A program made the position numbers and the translations under genes. 64,000 nt of DNA from Peredibacter sp045999315 (GTDB lineage Bacteria; Bdellovibrionota; Bacteriovoracia; Bacteriovoracales; Bacteriovoracaceae). Location: the NCBI RefSeq assembly GCF_045999315.1, contig NZ_CP174607.1, forward strand, positions 1,488,001-1,552,000, given 5' to 3'. Positions 33,536 to 42,295 of this stretch are shown here, one piece after another; positions within the stretch are counted from its first letter, which is position 1; every line of letters begins with the position of its first letter. The notes under the pieces are model-generated. The model searched no databases. It saw nothing but the letters and a program-made list of their open reading frames with translations, and was not told the origin of the DNA.

Positions 33536-34987
33536 ATGAACCTGAGCTGGAAAAGTTTTAGCTTTCGTAAAAAGACTCTAACTCTGTTAGTGGCGGCCAT
33601 GATTCCTCCTTGGTTGATTGTTTCTTTCTATGTTCTGCCTTTGATGAAAAAGAACATGTACGAAGACAAACAGACCGCCGTTCGACAAACAGTTGATGTG
33701 GTGACGAAAGGAATTGAACACTATTACTCACTCTATACTCAAAATCTTATGTCAGAAGAAGAGGCCAAGAAGAGTGCTTTGAAATTAGTGGAACAGCTTC
33801 GTTACTCTGGTAAAGAATATTTTTGGATCAATGACCTTTATCCAAAAATGGTGATGCATCCACTTAAACCTGAAATGAATGGAAGTGATCTTACTAATTA
33901 TAAAGATCCTAATGGTAAGGCCCTATTCGTCGAAATGACTAAGATCGCTCAAACTGAGGTCGGAGAAGGCATTGTAGATTATATGTGGCCCAAGCCAGGC
34001 TCACCAAAACCTGAACCAAAAATTAGTTTTGTTCGTCAGTTTAAACCATGGAAATGGATCGTAGGATCCGGTGTTTATGTTGATGATATTGAAACGGCCA
34101 TTGCGGCTTTCCGAATGAAAATTCTTCTAGGTTTTGGTTTTGCTTTCGTTGCGGCTTACGCCATATTCTATGTCTTCACTGGTCGTTTGATGAATATGCT
34201 GACTCAAACAGTGGCAGATACGACAGAGGCCGGTGGACAAGTTTTAACTGCTTCAGAAATGCTTGCGACCGCTGGTAATAACGTTGCTCAAGGTGCGACC
34301 GAGTCTTCATCTCGTATTGAAGAGTCCCTAAAGTCGGTGAGTGACCTTAATAGTATTGTTCAAAACAATAAGGGCCGTGCCGTTGCAGCGGCCGAACTTG
34401 CTAAAAGCTCAGAAGACGGTGCTAATCAAGGTGCTATTGAGTTGAAGAAATTAATTGATGCCATCAATGATATGGCCAAGACCTCTGAAGAGATTACTAA
34501 GGCCATGAGAATTATTGATGATATTGCCTTCCAAACAAACCTTCTCGCTTTAAACGCAGCAGTCGAGGCAGCTCGTGCCGGTGAACAAGGAAGAGGTTTT
34601 GCGGTTGTGGCCGATGCCGTTCGTGGCCTTGCCTCTAAATCAGCAGAGGCCGCAAAGGAAGTACAGACCATCGTTCAGAATAGTGTGGACCAATCTCATC
34701 TTTCACTTAAACTTGCGGGAAATTCTGATAAGGCCCTGGATAATATTCTTTCGTTTGTTAAAAAGGTAAGTGTGCTTAACCAGGAAATCTCAGAATCGAC
34801 TGAACAGCAGACACAAGGAATTGCTTCAATTCAAGAGGCGATGGCGGCCTTGAAAGACCAGTCTCACCATTTTGCTTCGGCGGCCGAAGAAACGGCGGCA
34901 ACATCAGAAGAAATGTCTTCTCAAGCAAAGAACTTGCAGGAAATGGTGAACCGAATTGCCACTGAAGTAAGAGGTAGAGCGGCCTAA
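33536..34987 (+). CDS. Methyl-accepting chemotaxis protein with single Cache sensor
   Basis: A 483-residue chemoreceptor. TM1 is near residues 14-34, followed by a periplasmic sCache_2 domain (YSGKEYFWINDLYPKMVMHP, FVRQFKPWKWIVGSGVYVDD) and TM2 near 192-215. The cytoplasmic signalling domain contains DDIAFQTNLLALNAAVEAAR and GEQGRGFAVVADAVRGLASK, the conserved hairpin tip that binds CheA/CheW. A HAMP domain is not evident after TM2. The ligand is unknown; sCache_2 domains commonly sense small organic acids. The four-base overlap with the convergent nitroreductase stop is typical for this window. Confidence 0.93.
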   Translation: MNLSWKSFSFRKKTLTLLVAAMIPPWLIVSFYVLPLMKKNMYEDKQTAVRQTVDVVTKGIEHYYSLYTQNLMSEEEAKKSALKLVEQLRYSGKEYFWINDLYPKMVMHPLKPEMNGSDLTNYKDPNGKALFVEMTKIAQTEVGEGIVDYMWPKPGSPKPEPKISFVRQFKPWKWIVGSGVYVDDIETAIAAFRMKILLGFGFAFVAAYAIFYVFTGRLMNMLTQTVADTTEAGGQVLTASEMLATAGNNVAQGATESSSRIEESLKSVSDLNSIVQNNKGRAVAAAELAKSSEDGANQGAIELKKLIDAINDMAKTSEEITKAMRIIDDIAFQTNLLALNAAVEAARAGEQGRGFAVVADAVRGLASKSAEAAKEVQTIVQNSVDQSHLSLKLAGNSDKALDNILSFVKKVSVLNQEISESTEQQTQGIASIQEAMAALKDQSHHFASAAEETAATSEEMSSQAKNLQEMVNRIATEVRGRAA

Positions 34988-35757
34988 ATCACTTTGATGA
35001 ATTGCTCTTTAGGCATTCTGATTCTTGGACCGTAAACACCTTTTTTGTCTCTCTTACCAACACTGATTGCCATTACGACCTGGGTCTTTCTCGGAAGACC
35101 CAGGATCTTTTTGATCCGGTCAGAATCGTAGCCTTCCATTGGACAAGTATCATAACCGTAGGCCGAAAAGCCCAGCATGATATTTTCACAAGCGAGTGCT
35201 GTTGATTTCACTGCCCAGATTTTCATATCAGACCATGATGTTGGTTCACGGGGGATAGGTTTAAAAAATCCAATGGCGGTGATACCGATTTTTTTCAGAA
35301 CTCCCCATGTTCCTAGGAAGCCTTGGGAGTAGGCGATCGGAACGAGTTTTTGATAATAGGCCAGTGCTGATTTCGGGACGTCACCTTGCTTTTGGAAGTG
35401 CTCAAGCATCTGCACTCTGGTCTTCTTCCATTGATCAGGATGAGCAACGGCCACAATAATTTCTTGGGCGGTACGAGCAGCAGGTTGATTAAAAAGAGCA
35501 TCAATCAGTGACTTTTTCTTATCTGGATTTCTCACCCAATAAAATTCCCAGCATTGAAGGTTAGAAGAGTTTGGTGCCAAAAGGCCCCATTCTAAAACTT
35601 TCTGTACCACTTCTTCAGGCACTTTTTCATCGGTATAGACTCTGACTGAGCGACGGTTCTGAATGATGTTGTCGAACGCTTCTGGAGATGTATTTCTGAG
35701 GGGATATTCTTCTATGGAAATGTGAGCATGGTCCAGAAAACTAGTTAATTTTGACAT
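34984..35757 (-). CDS. Nitroreductase family FMN oxidoreductase
   Basis: A 257-residue protein of the NADH oxidase/nitroreductase fold. FMN contacts are in IQNRRSVRVYTDEKVPEEVV and LLAPNSSNLQCWEFYWVRNP, and the C-terminal CPMEGYDSDRIKKILGLP with VVMAISVGKRDKKGVYGPR closes the fold. Between them is a longer-than-usual insertion (residues about 120-180), seen in larger members. Physiological substrate unknown. The start at 35757 lies behind AAAGGAGCACTC, a good ribosome binding site. Confidence 0.88.
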   Translation of the reverse strand: MSKLTSFLDHAHISIEEYPLRNTSPEAFDNIIQNRRSVRVYTDEKVPEEVVQKVLEWGLLAPNSSNLQCWEFYWVRNPDKKKSLIDALFNQPAARTAQEIIVAVAHPDQWKKTRVQMLEHFQKQGDVPKSALAYYQKLVPIAYSQGFLGTWGVLKKIGITAIGFFKPIPREPTSWSDMKIWAVKSTALACENIMLGFSAYGYDTCPMEGYDSDRIKKILGLPRKTQVVMAISVGKRDKKGVYGPRIRMPKEQFIKVI

Positions 35758-35848
35758 GAGTGCTCCTTTCTACTGCGCACCTTTTAGCACGAGACTTCCA
35801 TCAGGTTTCTACTTATAATTGTATAGTCTTATTCGAAATGGAGTGGCA

Positions 35849-36226
35849 ATGAGCGCGATCGTATTGACTAGGCTTGTTAAGGCTCTAGAATCTTTGAAGA
35901 ACGGATATAAGGAAAAACCTTCGGAGCTGGAGCGAGATGGGTTGATCCAAAGATTTGAATACACGTTGGAGTTATGTTGGAAAACATCTAAAAAAATTCT
36001 CCTGTTCAATGGAATTGATGTTGATACGCCAAAAAATGTCATACGTGAAATGGGAAGTTTAGGTTGGATTAGTAATCCTGAAAAATGGATCGACTACATT
36101 GAAAAGCGTAATGAAAAGAGTCACATATATAACGAAGAGATTGCTATAAAGATTTTTAATGTGATCAAAGATTTTATTGTTGATGCCGATACCTTACTAA
36201 AAGTTTTGGAAGAAAAAAATAAATGA
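35849..36226 (+). CDS. HepT-like / HI0074-family nucleotidyltransferase partner protein
   Basis: A 125-residue all-helical protein of the nucleotidyltransferase substrate-binding family. It has ERDGLIQRFEYTLELCWKTS, TPKNVIREMGSLGWI and the motif RNEKSHIY (Arg87, His92, Tyr94), an exact RX4HXY signature. In HepT toxins this is the RNase/HEPN site and the AMPylated tyrosine. The ATG at 35849, with GGAG five bases upstream, is chosen over an in-frame ATG at 35819. The stop overlaps the nucleotidyltransferase gene as ATGA, the usual arrangement of HepT-MntA and HI0074-HI0073 pairs. Confidence 0.85.
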   Translation: MSAIVLTRLVKALESLKNGYKEKPSELERDGLIQRFEYTLELCWKTSKKILLFNGIDVDTPKNVIREMGSLGWISNPEKWIDYIEKRNEKSHIYNEEIAIKIFNVIKDFIVDADTLLKVLEEKNK

Positions 36227-37212
36227 ATCAGTTTGGCTTATCTGACAAATATATCAAGTTGATCAAGCAGATCATTCAAGATGTCTTTGGAAGTGAGACT
36301 GATGCGAAGGTCTACATCTTTGGATCGAGGGCGACTGGTAAACACAGAAGAAATTCTGACATTGATTTTGCGATAAAGTCTCAAGACCTGAAGCTCGATA
36401 AGAAAATTACCTTGTTTCGTGATAAAATTGAAAATTCCGCATTACCTTACAAAATCGACATTGCAGCATGGGATGATCTTCTTAAAGAATACCTGCCTAA
36501 GATTGAAAAAGAGAAAAAATTTTTTTGGAGTAAAAAAGATGCCATAATCTTCTCCCCATGGAGGTTATGTCCGATTGGATATCATTGGGTAAGCGAACAT
36601 TTAAAAACTGGGAATCTGGATTCTACTGATCCTCATTGTCGCAAGAATCCTACTAAGAAAGATATTTTAAAAACGGATGAAATTAAAAAAATTTCGGAAC
36701 TTGATATTTTCAAAACCCCTGCAGTGAAGGCAACAACCGATAATTTAGGCTATAAAGATGGAAACAGCTTTGATGGTTTAATTAACGGATGGTGTGCTTA
36801 CTGGAATGATGTTTTCAAGATTACCCCTCCCTTGCATCCAAATCATGTAAAAGCTCTTATTGCAACAGAGTCTGGATTTAGGATCAATCCAGAGAGAAAT
36901 GAGAAGCATACGGCCATTGGCATTACTCAGCTCATGCCAAAAACAATTAATCTCTTGTCCTCAAGATCAAATGAACTTCGTGATCATTTTCTTGAAATAA
37001 GTAAGGAAGATGCATTTGATCCAAATGTAAATATAAGTGCTTCAATCAGATGGTTATTTAGAAAAAGAGAACTCGCAGTTAGGAAAAAGAAAGATATAGA
37101 TTGGTTGGATACGCTTGAAGAATATAAAGGAATTACCCTGCAGAGTTCAAAGAAACCAACTCATATTAAATCCAAACTAAGGAAGTTCTATGAAACTCTT
37201 TCTTCTAACTAG
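36223..37212 (+). CDS. Minimal nucleotidyltransferase fused to a lytic-transglycosylase (SLT) domain
   Basis: A 329-residue protein in two parts. Residues 1-100 are an MntA/HI0073-type nucleotidyltransferase: FGSRATGKHRRNSDIDFAI (Gly34-Ser35, Asp46, Asp48) and Asp79 in KIDIAAWDD. Residues about 105-150 have a Cys/His-containing linker (WRLCPIGYHWVSEH, DPHCRKNP). Residues 195-310 are an SLT goose-lysozyme-like domain with ALIATESGFRINP (catalytic Glu216), AIGITQLMPKTINL and FDPNVNISASIRWL. No signal peptide is present. MntA enzymes AMPylate HepT; the added wall-cleaving domain is not part of any such system I know. The frame is uninterrupted, so it is not a frameshift artefact of the window. 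Confidence 0.82.
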   Translation: MNQFGLSDKYIKLIKQIIQDVFGSETDAKVYIFGSRATGKHRRNSDIDFAIKSQDLKLDKKITLFRDKIENSALPYKIDIAAWDDLLKEYLPKIEKEKKFFWSKKDAIIFSPWRLCPIGYHWVSEHLKTGNLDSTDPHCRKNPTKKDILKTDEIKKISELDIFKTPAVKATTDNLGYKDGNSFDGLINGWCAYWNDVFKITPPLHPNHVKALIATESGFRINPERNEKHTAIGITQLMPKTINLLSSRSNELRDHFLEISKEDAFDPNVNISASIRWLFRKRELAVRKKKDIDWLDTLEEYKGITLQSSKKPTHIKSKLRKFYETLSSN

Positions 37213-37660
37213 CTTTTTTATCTTTCCGTTGAATGTTTTTTCCGCGAAACAAGAAATAGAAGTTAAGTATTTTAATGAAAGGTTCGTCTGGATTAAGGCT
37301 CCTTCTAAGTTGGTAAAGGCCAGGTTGAATAAGCCTATCGATGGGCAGACAATTTGTTGGGTTGAAGTAAATTCAGCTGCCATGAAATTTGACTTTATTT
37401 CAAGGAGGGCACTTTCTTATGACGAATGTTTATATCTGACCGAAAAATCTCGAAAGATAATTGGGAAGAGTTCTCATGTTGAAATTATAGGAGATTCCGG
37501 AACTAAAGCAGGAAAGGGGAATTATTATTCATTCTTTGATTTATTAAGAAACGAAAAAGAATGTGTCGGCTATTTTGGAGGCTGCGAAAATTTTGAAAAA
37601 GATAATGTTGATTGGGCACTATGGAAGAACAAACCTATAAGTCCAAGCCTATACCCATAG
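37190..37660 (+). CDS. Small secreted protein, third gene of the HepT/nucleotidyltransferase operon
   Basis: A 156-residue protein with a clear signal peptide (MKLFLLTSFFIFPLNVFSAK). The mature part has four cysteines (TICWVEV, DECLYL, ECVGYFGGC) and mixed beta/alpha composition; no family is recognised. Its start lies inside the 3' end of the nucleotidyltransferase-SLT gene (23 bp overlap), so it is co-translated with it. A periplasmic inhibitor or immunity protein for the SLT domain is an attractive guess from position and export, with no direct evidence. Confidence 0.65.
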   Translation: MKLFLLTSFFIFPLNVFSAKQEIEVKYFNERFVWIKAPSKLVKARLNKPIDGQTICWVEVNSAAMKFDFISRRALSYDECLYLTEKSRKIIGKSSHVEIIGDSGTKAGKGNYYSFFDLLRNEKECVGYFGGCENFEKDNVDWALWKNKPISPSLYP

Positions 37661-37777
37661 TTCAATAATTCCCCAGTTAATTTAACGCAATTATTTAAAA
37701 CATTGTAATTACTTCTGCCTTCTCTGGCACTCTTCCTGCATCATAAAGAAACGTCAAATTTTGCAAAGGAGTGCAAT

Positions 37778-38029
37778 ATGAATGAAGACATTCTAAAAGG
37801 TAAATGGAACGAGATTAAAGGCGAAATTCGTTCTCGTTGGGGCAAACTAAACGATGACGAGCTGGAAGGCATGCGTGGTAATTTCACTTCCATTGGTGGT
37901 CTGCTTCAGCAACGCTATGGCATGAAGCAAGATGAAGCTCGTGATGGATTGAATAAAATTCTTTCTCGCTTCAACACCCGTCTGGAAGATTTTAAAGAAG
38001 ATTTCCGAGACGACTCAGCCCAGCTTTAA
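37778..38029 (+). CDS. CsbD family stress protein
   Basis: An 83-residue hydrophilic protein with the CsbD pattern ILKGKWNEIKGEIRSRWGKL, followed by an extended helical tail. CsbD-like proteins are abundant general-stress proteins of unknown biochemical role. The ribosome binding site is AAAGGAGTGCAAT, very strong, consistent with high expression. It is preceded by a 117 bp AT-rich gap that should carry its promoter. Confidence 0.88.
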   Translation: MNEDILKGKWNEIKGEIRSRWGKLNDDELEGMRGNFTSIGGLLQQRYGMKQDEARDGLNKILSRFNTRLEDFKEDFRDDSAQL

Positions 38030-38034
38030 AGATA

Positions 38035-38072
38035 GATTTCCGGCATCTCTAGCTCAGGAGATGCTGGAAATC
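38035..38072. terminator. 15 bp near-perfect hairpin between convergent genes
   Basis: GATTTCCGGCATCTC (38035-38049) and GAGATGCTGGAAATC (38058-38072) pair over 15 positions with one wobble, with a TAGCTCAG loop. It follows the CsbD stop by five bases and covers the last codons of the SNF2 gene. No T-run follows on either strand, so it may act as an mRNA 3'-end stabiliser rather than a classical terminator. Confidence 0.55.
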
Positions 38073-41000
38073 TTCCATATTAAGTTTTCCACTGAAATAC
38101 TCGTCGTCATCTTCCGCCATAAGATCGCGGAAAAGCTCTCGCTTACTTTGCTGGAGAATAAGGACTTTTTCTTCCACTGATTCTTTAATGATCGGTCGAT
38201 AAACTGTGAGCTTGTTTTCCTGTCCGATACGGTGGGCACGGTCGATTGCTTGTCGTTCAACTGCTGGGTTCCACCAAGGGTCCATGAGGAAGATGTAACT
38301 TGCGGCCGTAAGGTTTAATCCGAATCCCCCTGCTTTTAGAGAGATCAAGAAAATCTGGGCATCGCCATTCTGGAACAATTCAACTTGCTCGCCACGTTTT
38401 TTAATGGATTGCGAACCGTCAATACGGGCCATTTTCCAGCCCGCAACTTTGATTTTGTTCTCAATTAAATCAAGATAAGTCGTGAACTGAGAGAACACGA
38501 GAGTTTTGTGACCTTCAGTTACAAGTTGTTCAAGGTTCTCCATCAAAAACTCAATCTTTGTGGAGTTTAGACTTCCTTGTTTCTGCCAAAGACAAAGTTG
38601 TCTCATCTCAAGCAGAGATTTCAGAACTTCGCCGTAGCGTTTAGCACCTGGTGCAATCATATTGGCACGAACGGCATTGAGTTTTTGCTGATAAACTTCG
38701 CGCTCTTCTGTTGAGAAATCCAGGAACACGTGATTTTCAATTTTTTCAGGAAGTTCTTTTAGTACCTGATCTTTGGTACGTCTCAAGATAAAAGGTTTTA
38801 CCGTTCTTCGAGCGAGAAGACGGTTCTTGTTTTTAGAAGTGGATTTCACCACTCCCAAATCACCCCAGACACCAGGAACACACAGATCCATAATGTTATA
38901 GAACTCTGAAAGATCGTTTTCTACCGGAGTACCGGTCAGACAAATACGGAACTTCGCCTTTAATTGTCTGGCGGCATTGGCACCAAGGGAGCGGATGTTC
39001 TTTAAGTGCTGAACTTCATCGAAAATCAGAATATCGAATTCTTCCTGGCCCAGAGTCGAAAATGACTCTTTTTTCATGAGGCCGTACGAAGTAAGGACAA
39101 CCTGAGAATCGGTATTAAACTCGCGCTCATCTCCATAATAGATAGAGTAGGTGAGATCAGAGAATTTCTCTAACTCGTTTTTCCAGTTATAAAGAATGGA
39201 GACCGGACAAATGATAAGAATCTTCTTCGCTTTTTCTTTCAAGGTCTGAAGAAGCATAATGGTCTGGAGAGTTTTACCAAGACCCATATCATCCGCAAGA
39301 CAAGCACCAAATTTATGCTCATAAAGAAAGCGCAGCCAGTTATAGCCACCTAACTGATAAGGACGAGCAATCTCTCTATAGCGCTCATGCACCTCATACT
39401 GAGGCATGTCCTGCATGGTCATGATCTTTTCACAGAATTTCTCTTCTTCTTCCGTTAGAGCACCTTCGATTCCCAAACGTTTTAATTCAAACAACTCGAA
39501 GATTCGTGAACGTTGTAGAAAAAGACCGAAACGAGAAAGGCCCTTAGAGCTTTCTTTCTTTTCGCCTTCAAACTTCGTATAGCGCTTCATAAAGCGCAGA
39601 AGATCTTTCTGTTCATCTGATAGAAGAATCAGACCCTTATTTGAAAGAATGAAGTTATCTGTTATCTCAGCGTTCTTGATCACATCTAAATCGTCATCAC
39701 TTACGACAAGATCCAGTTGGAACCAATCGAGCTTCTCTTTATTTCTTTCGAAACGGATGCTGCTCTTCCAGGTACGGATTTGCTGTTGATCGTAGAAGAT
39801 AGGAATTTTAAGTGGAGTGAGCTGCTGATAAAAGTTTGCTACACCCTCAAGAAGATTGTTCTTGGGAATCTGGAACACGACCTTTCGATCTTCTTTAAAA
39901 TAAAAAGAAGTCTTAAAACCAATTTCTCCAAAACTATCCAAGAAGGCCAGGAACACCTTTCGGAAGGTCTTGGTATTGAGCATGAAGATTTTTTTGAAGG
40001 CCGGATCAAAGAACGGAAGCTCATCGTCTTTCATAATGAGAGAGATCCATTCAGACATCAGGTTCTTTTTAGAGGCGGTATGGAGATATTTCTTGTGGAA
40101 AAAAGTCTCACGCTCAAAGTCTTCAATCAGAGTTTTAAAGAAAAGAATCGCATCGTTTTTTGTTCTGAAGCTTCCGGCCCAACCTTGTTCACTGACGAAC
40201 AGAAGAAATGGCGAAGGCATCGGAACTAACTTTTGATCGGCCGTGAAAAGTTCCAGCTCAAGGTTCAAGAAGCTCTTTCTCGGAGAAGGATTAATGGAGA
40301 AGCGATACTCCATGTCTTCCACCGGGAAACTACTCCATGGCTCACCTTCAATCAGAATATCACCGGTGCCTTTCTCGCGTAGAGGAAGAAACAAACGGAT
40401 CAGGTCCTGAACGTCACCGATCACATCAGTGAGCTTAAGCTTTGAGACAAGTTCTCTGACTTCATTGGGAAGATCAAAGGCCTCACCGGTTTTCCAGTTA
40501 AAAAGATAGAGAACGTCAAAGAGAGAAACTTCTTTAACAGTAGTGTCACCATCAATCCAGCTAAACTGATAAGTGAACTTTTCATCTATATAAAGGACAT
40601 CGCGGTACTCTTCAAATTCTGAGGCGCGGATAATGTTAACTAGAAGTTTTCCCTTCCATTTAGATGGGGCAGGGAAGTTTACGACTTTGCGATTGGTAAG
40701 AGTGTATTGAAGAGAACTAAATGTTGAGTTCATCTTCGCACCAGGAATATTTGGTGCGGCCTTCATCAGTGTTCCGTAGCGTTCTACGTGAACACCTTCC
40801 TGGGCCATGAGGCTTAGAGAAATAGGCTGACCACTCGTCTGCTCCTGCTTCTCTTGAAGATCGGAAAATTTAATCAGAAGACTGGCGGCGTGATGACAAG
40901 ATTTTTCAGGACTCCAAAGTTTACAAGTACACTGAGTTGTAAGCTTCTCAACTTCATCAACTCGTTTGAAACTGACTTTGGATTCATAGTTAGTGTTATT

Positions 41001-41168
41001 TTCAGCAACGATCCCCGAAACGATGAAGTATGTTTCGAAACTTCCTTTCATGAAGGAGAGAGAGACTCTTCCTTGTTCAACCATCTTCTGCGCAAGAAAA
41101 ACTGTCGCAGCTTCAAAGCTTCTTTGAATGAGTGCTTGAACCGGAGAAGTGTTATTCGTATATTCCAT
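38049..41168 (-). CDS. SNF2-family DNA-dependent ATPase/helicase with SWIM zinc finger
   Basis: A 1039-residue protein. The N-terminus has a SWIM finger (CTCKLWSPEKSCHHAASLLI, CxC...CxH) around residue 80. A ~450-residue middle region of unknown fold follows. The C-terminal ~480 residues are the SNF2 motor: Walker A DDMGLGKTLQTIMLL, DEVQH, ICLTGTPVENDLSEFYN, and motif VI QAIDRAHRIGQ. Bacterial SNF2 proteins of this HepA-like layout are thought to remodel nucleic acid-protein complexes; the role here is unknown. The ATG start has AAGGG upstream. Confidence 0.93.
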   Translation of the reverse strand: MEYTNNTSPVQALIQRSFEAATVFLAQKMVEQGRVSLSFMKGSFETYFIVSGIVAENNTNYESKVSFKRVDEVEKLTTQCTCKLWSPEKSCHHAASLLIKFSDLQEKQEQTSGQPISLSLMAQEGVHVERYGTLMKAAPNIPGAKMNSTFSSLQYTLTNRKVVNFPAPSKWKGKLLVNIIRASEFEEYRDVLYIDEKFTYQFSWIDGDTTVKEVSLFDVLYLFNWKTGEAFDLPNEVRELVSKLKLTDVIGDVQDLIRLFLPLREKGTGDILIEGEPWSSFPVEDMEYRFSINPSPRKSFLNLELELFTADQKLVPMPSPFLLFVSEQGWAGSFRTKNDAILFFKTLIEDFERETFFHKKYLHTASKKNLMSEWISLIMKDDELPFFDPAFKKIFMLNTKTFRKVFLAFLDSFGEIGFKTSFYFKEDRKVVFQIPKNNLLEGVANFYQQLTPLKIPIFYDQQQIRTWKSSIRFERNKEKLDWFQLDLVVSDDDLDVIKNAEITDNFILSNKGLILLSDEQKDLLRFMKRYTKFEGEKKESSKGLSRFGLFLQRSRIFELFELKRLGIEGALTEEEEKFCEKIMTMQDMPQYEVHERYREIARPYQLGGYNWLRFLYEHKFGACLADDMGLGKTLQTIMLLQTLKEKAKKILIICPVSILYNWKNELEKFSDLTYSIYYGDEREFNTDSQVVLTSYGLMKKESFSTLGQEEFDILIFDEVQHLKNIRSLGANAARQLKAKFRICLTGTPVENDLSEFYNIMDLCVPGVWGDLGVVKSTSKNKNRLLARRTVKPFILRRTKDQVLKELPEKIENHVFLDFSTEEREVYQQKLNAVRANMIAPGAKRYGEVLKSLLEMRQLCLWQKQGSLNSTKIEFLMENLEQLVTEGHKTLVFSQFTTYLDLIENKIKVAGWKMARIDGSQSIKKRGEQVELFQNGDAQIFLISLKAGGFGLNLTAASYIFLMDPWWNPAVERQAIDRAHRIGQENKLTVYRPIIKESVEEKVLILQQSKRELFRDLMAEDDDEYFSGKLNMEDFQHLLS

Positions 41169-41316
41169 AAACCCTTGTATCTAAAAGCTTAGTATAGGGG
41201 AAAATACGCTCATTGGTAGCTCTAAAATCGCTGATAAATTCAGCTCACCAAAACTTTACATTGTTATGACAGGCTTCATAAAATTTTTTAATTGATACAT
41301 TCTTGGGAGGAATGAA

Positions 41317-42165
41317 ATGAAAGCTATTTTTGCTGCGTGTCTTCTAACTGTGTCTGCAACTGCGGTTGCTGAAACTAAGAGAGACATCTACGACATCATG
41401 TACTTACCGAACGCTGGAACTGCTTATGGCTTTACTGAGGCCAACCTCATCAGAGGTAACTTCATGTCTGAGGACAAGGTAAAAACTGAGAGAGATGGCT
41501 ACCAATTTACTCAGACCCTTGGTTATGCCTTTTCAAATAGATTTTCTCTACAAGCTGACGTGAACTGGTTACAGACCAAGGTTCGTACATCTGGAATCTC
41601 ATCGTATGATCAAGAAGGCCTAAGCGACCCAACCGTGACTGCCCGATACCGTTTAATTGATGACTCCCATTCACTAGATTTAATTGCTGAAGGGCTTATT
41701 TCAACTGGTGATGCAGAAACAAAATCTAATGGTGATGAAGATAATAAGCAGGGTGGTGCTGTTTATAAGATTGGTGCCCAATATGGCCTTAAGTCAGAGA
41801 ACTTCCAATGGGCGGTTCTTGCAAAATATATTCGTAATATGGAAGCAACAGAAGACCTTAGTGGCGTTGGTAAACTAGATAGCAATGCTCACAACGCTTA
41901 CCAGGTGAGAGGGGACCTTCTTGGAAAATTCAGCGAAAGAAATTTTGCTCGCCTGTTTTTAGGAGTGGATGTAACTGATGGTTTTGGTGGTGATGTTAGT
42001 AAAACAGCTCCAGCGACCGCTTACACTGTAGGTGGTGAGTATCAACATCTTTGCACAGAAAACTTCCTCTTCCGTGCTGGTCTCAATGTTCAGGAAATCT
42101 ATCAGGACAAAGCGGATCAGAATACGAACGTGAAGCTTCTAGTTGGCGCTAACTACCAGTTCTAA
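41317..42165 (+). CDS. Outer-membrane beta-barrel protein, paralogue 1
   Basis: A 282-residue protein with a signal peptide (MKAIFAACLLTVSATAVAE) and alternating amphipathic beta strands ending in an aromatic residue (GANYQF), as expected for Bam-inserted barrels. Conserved blocks shared with the next gene include YDIxYLPNAGT, FTQTLGYAFSNRFSL, YRLIDDS and FQWAVLAKYIRNM. The function is not recognised; the family could be porin-like or a channel. A GGAGG ribosome binding site precedes it, and a terminator follows at 42177. Confidence 0.78.
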   Translation: MKAIFAACLLTVSATAVAETKRDIYDIMYLPNAGTAYGFTEANLIRGNFMSEDKVKTERDGYQFTQTLGYAFSNRFSLQADVNWLQTKVRTSGISSYDQEGLSDPTVTARYRLIDDSHSLDLIAEGLISTGDAETKSNGDEDNKQGGAVYKIGAQYGLKSENFQWAVLAKYIRNMEATEDLSGVGKLDSNAHNAYQVRGDLLGKFSERNFARLFLGVDVTDGFGGDVSKTAPATAYTVGGEYQHLCTENFLFRAGLNVQEIYQDKADQNTNVKLLVGANYQF

Positions 42166-42176
42166 TTTTTTTATTT

Positions 42177-42202
42177 GGGGCCAATTTCTTGGCCCCTTCT
42201 TT
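42177..42202 (+). terminator. Intrinsic terminator after outer-membrane protein 1
   Basis: GGGGCCAA (42177-42184), loop TTTC, TTGGCCCC (42189-42196), then TTCTTT. The perfect 8 bp GC-rich stem followed by a short U-tract fits a rho-independent terminator, so the two tandem barrel genes are probably separate transcription units. Confidence 0.8.
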
Positions 42203-42295
42203 AAAAAACTCCTAACAAATGCCCCTATAAATACAAAGGCTTGAAAATTTTTTAATTCATTTTAGAATTTTATTTCAACCTTCTTTAGGAGTTTT

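Noticed and set aside
39717..40229. 170-codon frame antisense to the SNF2 gene
   Set aside because: It lies wholly inside a conserved gene, has no ribosome binding site and no protein-like motif; its openness follows from codon use of the gene on the other strand.
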